64,000 bases of DNA, taken from NCBI GenBank assembly GCA_003248775.1, contig QFQX01000001.1, positions 1-64,000 on the forward strand, given 5' to 3'. How positions within the stretch are numbered: position 1 is the first letter of the stretch; each line of letters opens with the position of its first letter. The translations under genes and the position numbers were made by a program. Origin of the DNA: Shinella sp. Its GTDB lineage: Bacteria; Pseudomonadota; Alphaproteobacteria; Rhizobiales; Rhizobiaceae. Of the stretch, positions 55,488 to 63,354 are shown piece after piece. The notes below the pieces were generated by a model. The model had not been told where the DNA came from, made no database searches, and worked only from the letters and a program-made list of their open reading frames with translations.

Positions 55488-56651
55488 CTATTCCAATATA
55501 TCCCGCACGACCCGCATGAAGATCCTTGCGCCGATGGCGATCAGGTCCTCGGGAAAGTCGTAGTCGGGATTGTGAAGGGCAGGATGGGTTTCGCCGGAGC
55601 CGAGGAAGAACATGGCTGAAGGGGCGATGGCGCGGAAGCGGCCGAAATCTTCGGAGCCTCGCATCGGCAGATTGCGTTCGTCATGAGAAACGCCTTCGGC
55701 ATCGAGGGCACGGATCAGGTGATCGACGGCTTCCGGCGCGTTTTCGCAATGAAGGAAGATGTCGTCATAGGAGATGTCGAGGCCGAGATTTCCATCTTTT
55801 GCGGCGGAACGGGCCAGCGCCTCCGCTTCGTTGCACAGTTCGTCCATGCCGTCGTCAGTCAGGGTGCGAAGCGTCACCCAGATCTCTCCATCGCCGGGCG
55901 CAATGCCGAAGGCTTTTTCGCCGAGCGAAGCATGGGTGACCGTTGCCAGCCGGAAGTCGAGAGCAGGCGGAGCGCCGCGCGACAGACCTGTCAGTGCCGG
56001 CATCAGGGCTGCGATGGCGGACATGGGCGAAATGCCGGTTTCCGGCTGCGAGGCATGGGCCGTCTTGCCGGAGAGGGTGATGCGGATACCGCGCGAGGCG
56101 CAGTTCACCGGTCCGGCCTTGATCGAGACGTGGCCAAGCGGAAGACCCGGCAGATTGTGCAGGGAGAAGGCGAGGTCCGGCGTGATCCCGCCGAATTTCG
56201 GATCGGCGATGACGGCTGCCGCGCCCGCTCCGGTTTCCTCCGCCGGCTGGAACAGCAGCACGACGCGGCCGCGTTTCGGCAACTGGCGCGAGAGGCCGAG
56301 GGCGAGCGCCGTCATGATGGTCGAATGGCCGTCATGACCGCAGAGATGGCCCTTGCCCGGAATGGTCGAGCGGTATGCGGCGGTAGATTTCTCCTCGATC
56401 GGAAGAGCGTCCAGCTCGCAGCGAAAAAGCAGTGTCGGGCCTGATGCCGCTCCCTCGAAGACCGCCGCAACGCCGTGGCCGCCGAGGCCGGTGAGGATTT
56501 TCACAGGCTTCAGGGGCGTAAGAAACGAGACAATGCGCGCGGCCGTCCATTGCTCTTCGCCGGAGATTTCGGGATGACGATGAAGGTCGCGGCGAAGGTC
56601 GATCAGATCGACCAGATCGTGATTGGTGAGGAACATGGCTTGCTCTGACAC
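55488..56651 (-). CDS. M20 family amidohydrolase (amino-acid/peptide deacylase)
   Basis: A 387-residue metallohydrolase of the M20D type, which removes acyl groups from amino acids or peptides. It has DLRRDLHRHPEISGEE near residue 17, GHLCGHDGHSTIM near 100 with the metal-binding Cys-Gly-His, the FQPAEETGAG glutamates near 134 and LPMRGSEDFGRF near 330. The dimerisation domain (GKTAHASQPETGISP) is intact. The start is a GTG at 56651 or an ATG at 56636, with no strong ribosome binding site to decide. Substrate unknown. Confidence 0.92.
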   Translation of the reverse strand: MSEQAMFLTNHDLVDLIDLRRDLHRHPEISGEEQWTAARIVSFLTPLKPVKILTGLGGHGVAAVFEGAASGPTLLFRCELDALPIEEKSTAAYRSTIPGKGHLCGHDGHSTIMTALALGLSRQLPKRGRVVLLFQPAEETGAGAAAVIADPKFGGITPDLAFSLHNLPGLPLGHVSIKAGPVNCASRGIRITLSGKTAHASQPETGISPMSAIAALMPALTGLSRGAPPALDFRLATVTHASLGEKAFGIAPGDGEIWVTLRTLTDDGMDELCNEAEALARSAAKDGNLGLDISYDDIFLHCENAPEAVDHLIRALDAEGVSHDERNLPMRGSEDFGRFRAIAPSAMFFLGSGETHPALHNPDYDFPEDLIAIGARIFMRVVRDILE

Positions 56652-56713
56652 ACTATGCTGGCGACAGATCTACACTGCTTTGCCTCAGGTGCCTATCGCA
56701 CAGGTCTCGTGCT

Positions 56714-57328
56714 TCAGCCGTTCGACACCAGACTGAAGGCGATGCTTCCCATGACCAGCGCGATCAAGCCGTCGAGGATCTGCCATGCGCTGCGGCGGGC
56801 GAAGATGGGACGTAGCAGGCGGGCGCCATAACCGAGCGAGAAGAAGAAAAGGAAGGAAGCTCCTGTCGCGCCGACGGCAAAGGCCGCTTCCTCGCCGGGA
56901 TAATGCCTGGAGATCGAGCCGATCAGGACGACGGTGTCGAGGTAGACATGCGGGTTCAGCCATGTCAGCGCCAGGCAGGTGAGAAGAGCCGCCACAAGGC
57001 TCTGCTCTGCATCGCCCCGGACCGCCAGCATGCTGTGGCCACTGATCGCGGAGCGTAGGCTGCGCAGGCCGTAGAAGGCCAGAAACGCAGCGCCACCATA
57101 GCGAAGCAGGGGATCGAGCCAGCCGATGCTGGCAATCATTGTGGAGAACCCGCCGACGCCGGCACCGATCAGCAGCGCGTCGGAGCCAGCGCAGGTAAGG
57201 CAGACGGCGAGGACATGGCGGCCCTGCAACCCCTGACGCAGCACGAAGGCGTTTTGCGCGCCGATGGCAATGATGAGGCTGAGGCCGAGCAGAAAGCCCG
57301 CGAGAGCGGTAGAGACTGAGAAGGTCAT
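56714..57328 (-). CDS. LysE/ArgO family amino acid exporter
   Basis: A 204-residue exporter with six spans. It has the LysE entry motif LIIAIGAQNAFVLRQGLQGRHVLAVCLTCAGSD split over the first two helices, and LTWLNPHVYLDTVVLIGS near residue 125. The family exports basic amino acids, mainly lysine and arginine. It is divergent from a LysG/ArgP-type regulator, the usual pair. The ATG at 57328 starts the family-length protein, although longer frames exist. Confidence 0.93.
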   Translation of the reverse strand: MTFSVSTALAGFLLGLSLIIAIGAQNAFVLRQGLQGRHVLAVCLTCAGSDALLIGAGVGGFSTMIASIGWLDPLLRYGGAAFLAFYGLRSLRSAISGHSMLAVRGDAEQSLVAALLTCLALTWLNPHVYLDTVVLIGSISRHYPGEEAAFAVGATGASFLFFFSLGYGARLLRPIFARRSAWQILDGLIALVMGSIAFSLVSNG

Positions 57329-57430
57329 GGAGATCCCGGTTGGGCTGTAAAATGGGTCGGGATTGACTAGCTTGTCGCTCAAAATTAGAAAAATTAAATA
57401 TCATTACATATGATTAGGAAAATTAATCTC

Positions 57431-58321
57431 ATGCTGGATTACGATCACCTTGCGGCGCTGTCTGCCATTCTTCGTACGGGTTCTTTCGAGAAGGCAGCCC
57501 GACAGATTGGGCTGACCCCATCTGCGATTTCCCAGCGGATCAAGGCGCTGGAAGAGCGGGTAGGCGCGGTGCTGGTGGTGCGCGGACAGCCATGTCAGCC
57601 GACACCGGCAGGGCAGAGGCTTTTCCGACACGCGGAGGAGGTCGCCCTGCTCGAGGCGGGGCTTGGGCGCGATCTGGGCGAATTCTCGGGAATGGCGAAG
57701 ACGCCTAGCCTGCGGCTTGCGGTCAATGCCGACAGCCTCGCCACATGGTTCGTGCCGGCCATGGCCGCGGTCGATACCTTTCTTTACGATCTGGTGCTGG
57801 ACGATCAGGATCACAGCGCCGAATGGTTGCGGCGCGGTGAGGTACGGGCGGCCGTTACCGGTTCTTCGCAGCCAGTGCAGGGCTGCGATTGCCGTTATCT
57901 CGGTCGCCTGCGCTATTTCGCAACCGCCAGTCCCGCTTTCATGGCCCGCTGGTTTCCGGATGGCGTGACGGCGGAACGGCTGGCCGTTGCGCCGACCATG
58001 ACCTTCAATACCAAGGATACACTGCAATCCCGCTGGCTGGCTTTGGCTTTTCCAATGGATATTTCGCCGCCGACCCATTGGCTTCCGTCGTCGCACGGCT
58101 TTGTAGATGCGACGCTTGCCGGTGTCGGTTGGGGAATGAACCCGGAAATACTCGTTAGGAATGAGATCGCCGGCGGCAGGCTATCAACGCTCCTGCCGGA
58201 TCGCCCTCTCGATATTCCCCTCTATTGGCACTGGAGTCGGTCGGCGGGGCCGGCGCTGAAGGTCTTGACGGAAGCGGTGCTCGCCACCGCCCGCCGTCTG
58301 CTGGTGCAGGATCATCCGTGA
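57431..58321 (+). CDS. LysR regulator of the LysG/ArgP type
   Basis: A 296-residue LysR protein with DYDHLAALSAILRTGSFEKAARQIGLTPSAISQRIKALEER at the N-terminus, the characteristic opening of ArgP/LysG/IciA. In relatives it binds lysine or arginine and activates the divergent exporter gene. The intergenic region of 102 bases is AT-rich and has the dyad ATCAT-TACAT-ATGAT near 57397-57411, a possible binding site. The ATG at 57431 has AGGA upstream. Confidence 0.93.
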   Translation: MLDYDHLAALSAILRTGSFEKAARQIGLTPSAISQRIKALEERVGAVLVVRGQPCQPTPAGQRLFRHAEEVALLEAGLGRDLGEFSGMAKTPSLRLAVNADSLATWFVPAMAAVDTFLYDLVLDDQDHSAEWLRRGEVRAAVTGSSQPVQGCDCRYLGRLRYFATASPAFMARWFPDGVTAERLAVAPTMTFNTKDTLQSRWLALAFPMDISPPTHWLPSSHGFVDATLAGVGWGMNPEILVRNEIAGGRLSTLLPDRPLDIPLYWHWSRSAGPALKVLTEAVLATARRLLVQDHP

Positions 58322-58389
58322 TCCTGTCCCTTGCCGGGGAGATATCCGGCCCTAATTGCTCTTGTCCGAGGAATAAGGAGGAACGGCGA

Positions 58390-58737
58390 ATGTCCCTGAA
58401 GCAGCAGATATCCGGGGTGCTGGATGCCCTGAACCGGCGCGATCTGGCCTCGCTTGCGGGCTTCTTCGACGACGATGCGGCGTTGGACATGCCCGATGGT
58501 ACGCGCGTCATCGGCATCGGATCGATGCGCGATACGCTTGCCGCCTATCTGCTGCGTCACGATGCCCGCTTTGCCAACAGCGTGGTGATGGTCGATGAAG
58601 GTGGCTTTCGCGGCGCGGTCGATGGCACGATGAAAGTCTCAGGCGGCGAGGCGACGTCGCTTCCCTGCGTCATGGTATTTGAAAGAGAAGGCGAGCGCTT
58701 CTCCCGCCTCAGCCTTTATCTCTCAACGACGCCCTGA
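58390..58737 (+). CDS. nuclear transport factor 2-like (SnoaL-type) protein
   Basis: A 115-residue cone-shaped NTF2 fold: the N-terminal helix ISGVLDALNRRDLASLAGFFDDDAALDMPDGT is the family pattern for small SnoaL-like enzymes or binding proteins. No catalytic residues can be assigned. The ATG at 58390 has AAGGAGGA upstream. It lies 68 bases behind the LysG-type gene on the same strand and could be cotranscribed. Confidence 0.85.
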   Translation: MSLKQQISGVLDALNRRDLASLAGFFDDDAALDMPDGTRVIGIGSMRDTLAAYLLRHDARFANSVVMVDEGGFRGAVDGTMKVSGGEATSLPCVMVFEREGERFSRLSLYLSTTP

Positions 58738-58750
58738 GCGCCGATGTGCT

Positions 58751-59221
58751 TCACTTGAGATAATCTTCCAGAACATCGACGATCATCGCGTGGTCTTCTT
58801 CGGAGGCCAGACCCGAAACCGTGATGGCAGCGACAACGCCGGTGCCGGCGACGCTCACCGGAAAACTTCCGCCATGGACGGCATAATCGAGCGGATCGAG
58901 TCCGTAGTCCGGGCCGATGGTGCGGCCCTTCTGGCGATAGCTTTCGCCAACCCGCATGGATGCCTTGTGAAAGCGCAGGGTGACGTTGCTCTTGCGGCGT
59001 GCCCAGTGGTCGTTATCCGGCGAGGAACCGGGCAGGGCGGCATGGAAGAGTATCCGGTCGGGTGTGCGAATGTTGATGACCACCGGGGCCTTGTCGTGTC
59101 TCGCACGTTTCAGGAGCCGTTTCCCGATTTCGATTGCCGTTTCCTCGTCGAATGCGGGGAAAACCAGCTTTGCCTCCTGGGCATCGATGATGGCGAGCAG
59201 ATCAGTCTTGTCGGCGGTCAT
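58751..59221 (-). CDS. UPF0303 / heme-degrading-domain (HbpS-like) protein
   Basis: A 156-residue protein of the UPF0303 family, which shares the DUF336/GlcG/HbpS fold. Recognisable parts are FPAFDEETAIEIGKRLLKRA, NDHWARRKSNVTLRFHKASMRVG near residues 70-92, and the glycine-rich DYAVHGGSFPVSVAGTGVVAAITVSGL. Annotation as heme-degrading rests on fold only. The ATG at 59221 has GAGGAGA upstream. It converges on the NTF2-like gene with a 13-base gap. Confidence 0.9.
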   Translation of the reverse strand: MTADKTDLLAIIDAQEAKLVFPAFDEETAIEIGKRLLKRARHDKAPVVINIRTPDRILFHAALPGSSPDNDHWARRKSNVTLRFHKASMRVGESYRQKGRTIGPDYGLDPLDYAVHGGSFPVSVAGTGVVAAITVSGLASEEDHAMIVDVLEDYLK

Positions 59222-59251
59222 GGTGTCTCCTCTCTCAGATGGAGCGGAGAC

Positions 59252-59320
59252 TAGCGCATCGACCCGAAAATCGGAATGGATTTTCGGAGGGCCCGACGCG
59301 TAGATTCAAGATGTTAGGGC
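59252..59320. repeat. palindromic intergenic repeat (rhizobial type)
   Basis: CCGAAAATC (59264-59272) and GATTTTCGG (59279-59287) form a perfect dyad inside AGCGCATCG...CGACGCGTAG, followed by the tail GATTCAAGATGTTAGGGCG. It resembles a dispersed rhizobial repeat I know from memory. Confidence 0.55.
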
Positions 59321-59333
59321 GTCCTTCGTGCCG

Positions 59334-61502
59334 TCATGCCGGAATGCCCAGCCCGGCCGTCATATGGACGAGGTCTTCGAGCGGCATCGGCTTGCCGAAC
59401 AGGTAACCCTGACCGTACTGGTAGCCGAGGTTCTTCATGTAGGCGAGCTGGCCTTCGGTCTCGATGCCCTCCGCGACGGTCGTCAGGTCGAGAGCGGCGC
59501 TGAGAGCGGAGATCGCTTCCAGAATTGCAGCGCAATCGGAGTTGGTGTCGGCATCCTTCACGAAGCTCCTGTCGATCTTGATCGTATCGAAGGGGAAGCT
59601 GCGGAGGTAGCTCAGCGAGGAATAGCCGGTGCCGAAGTCGTCGAGCGCAATGCCGACGCCCATTTCCTTGAGCGCTTTCAGGGCGTCGAGAGTGTCCGCA
59701 TCCTTTTCCAGAAGCAGTGATTCGGTAATCTCTATCTCCAGACGGCTTCCGGACAGGCCGGAGGCGCGTAGCGCCTCCCTGACGAGCGTCACCACGTCTC
59801 CACGGAGAAACTGTACGGCGGAAAGATTGACCGCCAGTTGCAGGCCTGACATGTGGGCGGCAAAATCGCGGCAGGCCGTTTCCATGACCCATCGACCGAT
59901 CGGCAAGATGAGACCGGTCGATTCCGCAACGGGAATGAAGTCGGCGGGGTTGACGAGTCCCTGAACCGGGTGGCGCCAGCGCAGAAGCGCCTCTGCGCCG
60001 ATCATCCGGCCGCTCAGAAGATCGATCTGCGGCTGATAATGGACTTCGAATTCGCCGCGTTGTAGTGCGCCGCGAAGATCTCTCTCAAGTCCGCGTTTGG
60101 CGAGCGTCTGGCCATCCATGCCGGGCTCGAAAAAGTGGAAGCCGTTACGTCCCTCGACCTTGGTCCGGTACATTGCAAGGTCGGCATTGTTGAGCAGCGT
60201 GTCGCAGTCGGCGGCCTGATCAGGGTAGACTGCGATGCCGAGGCTGGCGCTGGCGGATACCAGATGGCCATTCACTTCGAATGGTTCGACGAGCGCGGAG
60301 AGGATCGCCTCGGCGAAAAGCCGCATGTTTTTCCGGTGTCCGGGTGCGCGACGGACGATCGCGAATTCGTCGCCGTCAAGACGCGCAACGATGTCGCCTT
60401 GTTCGGCGATCATGCCGAGCCGATGGGCGACCTGCTTCAACAATGCATCCCCGACCCGGTGTCCGAGAGTCTCGTTGATGATCTTGAAGCGATCGAGATC
60501 GATGCGGAAGAGCGCGATGGAGGTTCTTGCCCGGTGTGCGCTGTGGAGCAGGTTTTCGAGTTGCTGGTGCAAGCTGTGGCGGTTGGCAAGGCCGGTGAGT
60601 TCGTCATGATGGGCAAGGAAGGAAATGCGCCGGTCTGCCATCCGCTGCTGGGTCACGTCGCGAATGATGGCGCCGAAGCCGGAAAGGCCCAGTTTTTCGT
60701 CGCGCCAGGCGGCGACGGATACGGAAATGGTGATTTCCTGACCGTGCCGGTGGCGGGCCGTGAATTCCACGGATCCGGAATGGTTGTGGCCTTCAGCCGA
60801 GACGCTGTCCAGCATTGCCTGAAGCTCGGCACTCCCCGATATGCCGGCGACGATCTCCGGCAGCGGGCGGGCAACCGCTTCCTCTGCATTGTAGCCGAAT
60901 ATTGCCTCGGCTGCGGGGTTCCATGCAGCTATGTTGCGATGTTCGTCGGTGACGATCACCGCATCCGATGTCGCCGCCATGAGCTTCGAGGCGATCACCT
61001 CCAGCCGTGACAGCCTGCGCTGTTCCAGCTTGTCCATGACGAGTTGGGCCAGATCCTGCAGCCGGCGGGCCTGAAGCTTGTCCAGGGGAGGGCGTGGCGC
61101 CATATCGAGAATGCAAAGCGTCCCGATCCCATAACCTTCCGACGAAATCAGCGGTGCGCCGGCGTAGAAGCGGAAACCATTTTCCGCTGCAACCAGCGGA
61201 TTTTCGGAAAAACGCTTGTCCGAGGCGAGATCCGGCACGACCATCTGTGTCTTTTCGAGGATCGCGTGACTGCAGAATGCGAGCTCGCAAGGCACGGTCT
61301 GCGCATCTATGCCGACCCTGGCCTTCACCCAGACCTCATCGCGGCCAATCATATTGATCAGGGCGACCGGAGCCTCGAACAGTTCGGCGGTCAGGCGTAC
61401 GATATGGTCATACTCGCTTTCGGAGGGCGTACCGTAGATACGATAAGTTCCGAGCTCCTTCAGTCGATTCATATCCTGGAGATTTTGTGTCGCATCCTGC
61501 AT
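59334..61502 (-). CDS. GAF-PAS-GGDEF-EAL cyclic-di-GMP signalling protein
   Basis: A 722-residue protein. A GAF domain lies at about residues 30-165 (LYRIYG to FYAGAPLISSEGYGIGTLCILD). A PAS domain is at about 170-285, with VIVTDEHRNIAAWNPAAEAIFGY. A GGDEF domain follows at about 295-460, then an EAL domain at about 475-710. The EAL motifs are intact (EALLRW, EITES, DDFGTGYSS, KIDRSFV), so phosphodiesterase activity is expected. The synthase signature reads LDGDEF rather than GGDEF; the first glycine is replaced, so synthesis may be reduced or lost. No membrane span is seen, so it is cytoplasmic. The gene stands alone. Confidence 0.95.
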   Translation of the reverse strand: MQDATQNLQDMNRLKELGTYRIYGTPSESEYDHIVRLTAELFEAPVALINMIGRDEVWVKARVGIDAQTVPCELAFCSHAILEKTQMVVPDLASDKRFSENPLVAAENGFRFYAGAPLISSEGYGIGTLCILDMAPRPPLDKLQARRLQDLAQLVMDKLEQRRLSRLEVIASKLMAATSDAVIVTDEHRNIAAWNPAAEAIFGYNAEEAVARPLPEIVAGISGSAELQAMLDSVSAEGHNHSGSVEFTARHRHGQEITISVSVAAWRDEKLGLSGFGAIIRDVTQQRMADRRISFLAHHDELTGLANRHSLHQQLENLLHSAHRARTSIALFRIDLDRFKIINETLGHRVGDALLKQVAHRLGMIAEQGDIVARLDGDEFAIVRRAPGHRKNMRLFAEAILSALVEPFEVNGHLVSASASLGIAVYPDQAADCDTLLNNADLAMYRTKVEGRNGFHFFEPGMDGQTLAKRGLERDLRGALQRGEFEVHYQPQIDLLSGRMIGAEALLRWRHPVQGLVNPADFIPVAESTGLILPIGRWVMETACRDFAAHMSGLQLAVNLSAVQFLRGDVVTLVREALRASGLSGSRLEIEITESLLLEKDADTLDALKALKEMGVGIALDDFGTGYSSLSYLRSFPFDTIKIDRSFVKDADTNSDCAAILEAISALSAALDLTTVAEGIETEGQLAYMKNLGYQYGQGYLFGKPMPLEDLVHMTAGLGIPA

Positions 61503-61745
61503 AAAATTCTCGACAGATATAATAAAAATATAAAACTATATCGTAGTATAGATTTTCATCCCGTTTGGTCCAGCATTTGTTGATGAATTTTATTGCTATT
61601 TTTTCATTATTTAGTTTTTTCTAAATTTTTTTCATTCTTGTTGATTGACGTTTGTTTTACATATTTGGAGGTTCTGTTTTTCAATTGATGTCTATCAATT
61701 TTTTACTGGATCGTGTCCGTTTGACTGACGAGAGTAAATGAAGTC
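61503..61745. other. strongly AT-rich segment
   Basis: About 240 bases, with long T and A runs, contrast sharply with the GC-rich surroundings. It separates the GGDEF-EAL gene and the YjbQ pseudogene, probably contains the GGDEF-EAL promoter, and has no reading frame. Confidence 0.7.
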
Positions 61746-61757
61746 TTGGCGCTGGGG

Positions 61758-62162
61758 ATGATCAATATCGCGACGAGCGGGCAGGGGCTTTACGAGTTCA
61801 CTGATCCCCTGGAGGGCTTTCTCGGTGTTTCAGCGGCGCGAGAAGGGCTGATGACCATGTTCGGCCGTCATGCCGCCCGTTCTTTCGTTATTCAGGAAAA
61901 TGCCGACCGGTCGGTGCAATGCGACCTCAAGACGTTTTTCACCCGCCTCGTGCCGCCTTCCGACGATGCGTCAATGCATAGGATCACCCACAGGAACGGG
62001 GGCGGGATGACATGCCGGCCCATATCAAGGCGACCCTTACGCAGGTTTTCATCGGTATTCCCTTCAGCCAAGGATGCCTGCTCCTCGGGACATAGCAAGG
62101 AAGCTACCTCTTCGAACATCGTGACCGACCGCATCGCCGCGAGGTGGTGCTGTATTGCGCGT
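61758..62162 (+). pseudogene. YjbQ/UPF0047 family protein, broken
   Basis: The first part (TSGQGLYEFTDPLEGFL, GRHAARSFVIQENAD, FFTRLVPPSDDASMHRITH) matches the YjbQ/UPF0047 family, related to thiamine-phosphate synthase. After HRNGG the sense moves to another frame near 62003: DDMPAHIKATLTQV, then IPFSQGCLLLGT. It then meets TAG at 62093-62095, where the family has a Trp codon, and continues QGSYLFEHRDRPHRREVVLYCA. One frameshift and one nonsense change are therefore present. The Gly-Arg-His-Ala-Ala sequence also departs from the usual VRHTSAS. It is a decaying remnant. Confidence 0.85.
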
Positions 62163-62428
62163 TGCGATGCATTTCGGCTGAAAGCTGGATCGTTTCAGAC
62201 TTTTATCTATTTGTTTTAAAATGATTTTTTTCAATCCATGCTGCTCACTTCTTTTCGAACTACGCGAGAATGCTGCCCAGGATCTACCGCCGCTTCACTG
62301 TGTATTCGGGCATGAATGAAGACTGAACGGTCGGTTCGGGCCGCATTCAGGCAGTGCCGCATAGTCTTTCCTCAATCGCTGAAGCAGGCGGGAATGACCA
62401 ACGAAGTTCCCAGATGAGGAGACAGACA

Positions 62429-62779
62429 ATGATGGGTGTTTTTGCAAAGACCGGCCTTGCAGCCTTGATCGCGCTGGGCGCGACGTTTGCCACGGTTTCC
62501 ACGGCCGCCGCCGATGGCTGGCGCTTCCGCTACGATGGCCCCACCTATGGCATGGACTATGGTCGCGGCGGATACAATGGCTACGAGCGTCGCCATCAGC
62601 GCCCACGCGGCGGCTGCTTCCCGGGCGAGGCTGTCGAAAAGGCTCGCTGGAATGGCCTGCATCGCGCCCGCGTTCACGACGTAACCCCGCGCCGCGTGGT
62701 CGTGGGAGGCGTCCGGCACGGCGATTTCGACCGCATGGTCTTCGCCAACGTGCGCGGCTGCCCGATCATCCGTTACTAA
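62429..62779 (+). CDS. small secreted protein of a rhizobial family
   Basis: A 116-residue protein with a signal peptide (AALIALGATFATVSTAAADG) and a mature part rich in Gly, Arg, Tyr. Two cysteines lie in GGCFPGEAVEKARWNGLHRARV and ANVRGCPIIRY. It resembles small secreted rhizobial proteins that databases sometimes label antifreeze protein, without experimental basis. The C-terminal block with VHDVTPRRVVVGG is the conserved part. The ATG at 62429 has GAGGAGA upstream. No terminator is evident. Confidence 0.8.
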   Translation: MMGVFAKTGLAALIALGATFATVSTAAADGWRFRYDGPTYGMDYGRGGYNGYERRHQRPRGGCFPGEAVEKARWNGLHRARVHDVTPRRVVVGGVRHGDFDRMVFANVRGCPIIRY

Positions 62780-62988
62780 GTGAATGAATTACCGGCGGCG
62801 GGCTGTGAGTGGTTGTTTCAAGCGCTACGCTCGCCGTCATATGCGCTGGACGAGGTGACGAAGATAACCTTTGATTCGTGGTGGCGTTTTGAGGATCGCG
62901 CATACCGAACCTCCAGCTTTGGGTAGGAGCTTAGGGTGCGCGCGCCATCGGAATGTTCCCGACGGTTTCAGGAAATTAATTTCGTCAT

Positions 62989-63094
62989 TAAAGCGTGCCG
63001 CGATCTTTCAGATTCGCTTTCTACGCTTCAAGTCCTTGTTCCATCGCATGTCGTTGCCGCAAAACCGCTGCACACTTTTGCGCGACATGCTGTA
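62989..63094. repeat. 106-bp dispersed intergenic repeat, copy 2
   Basis: It matches the copy at 42935-43040 with seven differences, over exactly the same length and with the same ends. Confidence 0.9.
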
Positions 63095-63162
63095 GAACGC
63101 CGGTTGAGCAGCCTCTTGGTTTTCTGAAATTTTCTTCTTAAAAATCAATTTTTTATGGAGAA

Positions 63163-63191
63163 ATGGTGGGCCCGGAGGGAGCGCCCACCAT
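63163..63191. repeat. hairpin with 9-bp perfect arms
   Basis: ATGGTGGGC and GCCCACCAT are separated by 11 bases. On the minus strand the tail TTCTCCATAAAAAATTG is not a proper U-tract, so termination is uncertain. It could also be part of an integration junction. Confidence 0.5.
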
Positions 63192-63230
63192 CGCTTAAAA
63201 GCCTTAGAAACCGGGCTTTCAGGGATGGCT

Positions 63231-63254
63231 AGGGGGACACAATGTCCCCCTTTT
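63231..63254 (+). terminator. terminator-like hairpin
   Basis: AGGGGGAC-ACAAT-GTCCCCCT is followed by TTTGTG on the plus strand. No plus-strand gene precedes it closely. It lies 104 bases after the methyltransferase stop on the other strand. Confidence 0.5.
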
Positions 63255-63354
63255 GTGTCTCTGGATCGCACAAGTTGAGGAGGTCCGCAACACGGGTAGC
63301 CGCTTGCCTCAGCGTCCTTCCATCTTCGACCTATCTGCCACGTCGACTGAAGCG

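Larger units (their letters stand above)
62780..63354. other. 575-bp gene-free region at the likely island edge
   Basis: It contains the second 106-bp repeat copy (62989-63094), two hairpins (63163-63191, 63231-63251) and an A/T-rich stretch. No gene is supported. Confidence 0.7.

Noticed and set aside
63163..63180. ATGGTGGGCCCGGAGGGA read as the 3' end of a tRNA (attachment site)
   Set aside because: It could be the complement of a CCA-ending tRNA tail, but it is also one arm and loop of a perfect hairpin, and no tRNA body or second copy is in the window. Kept only as a possibility to check.
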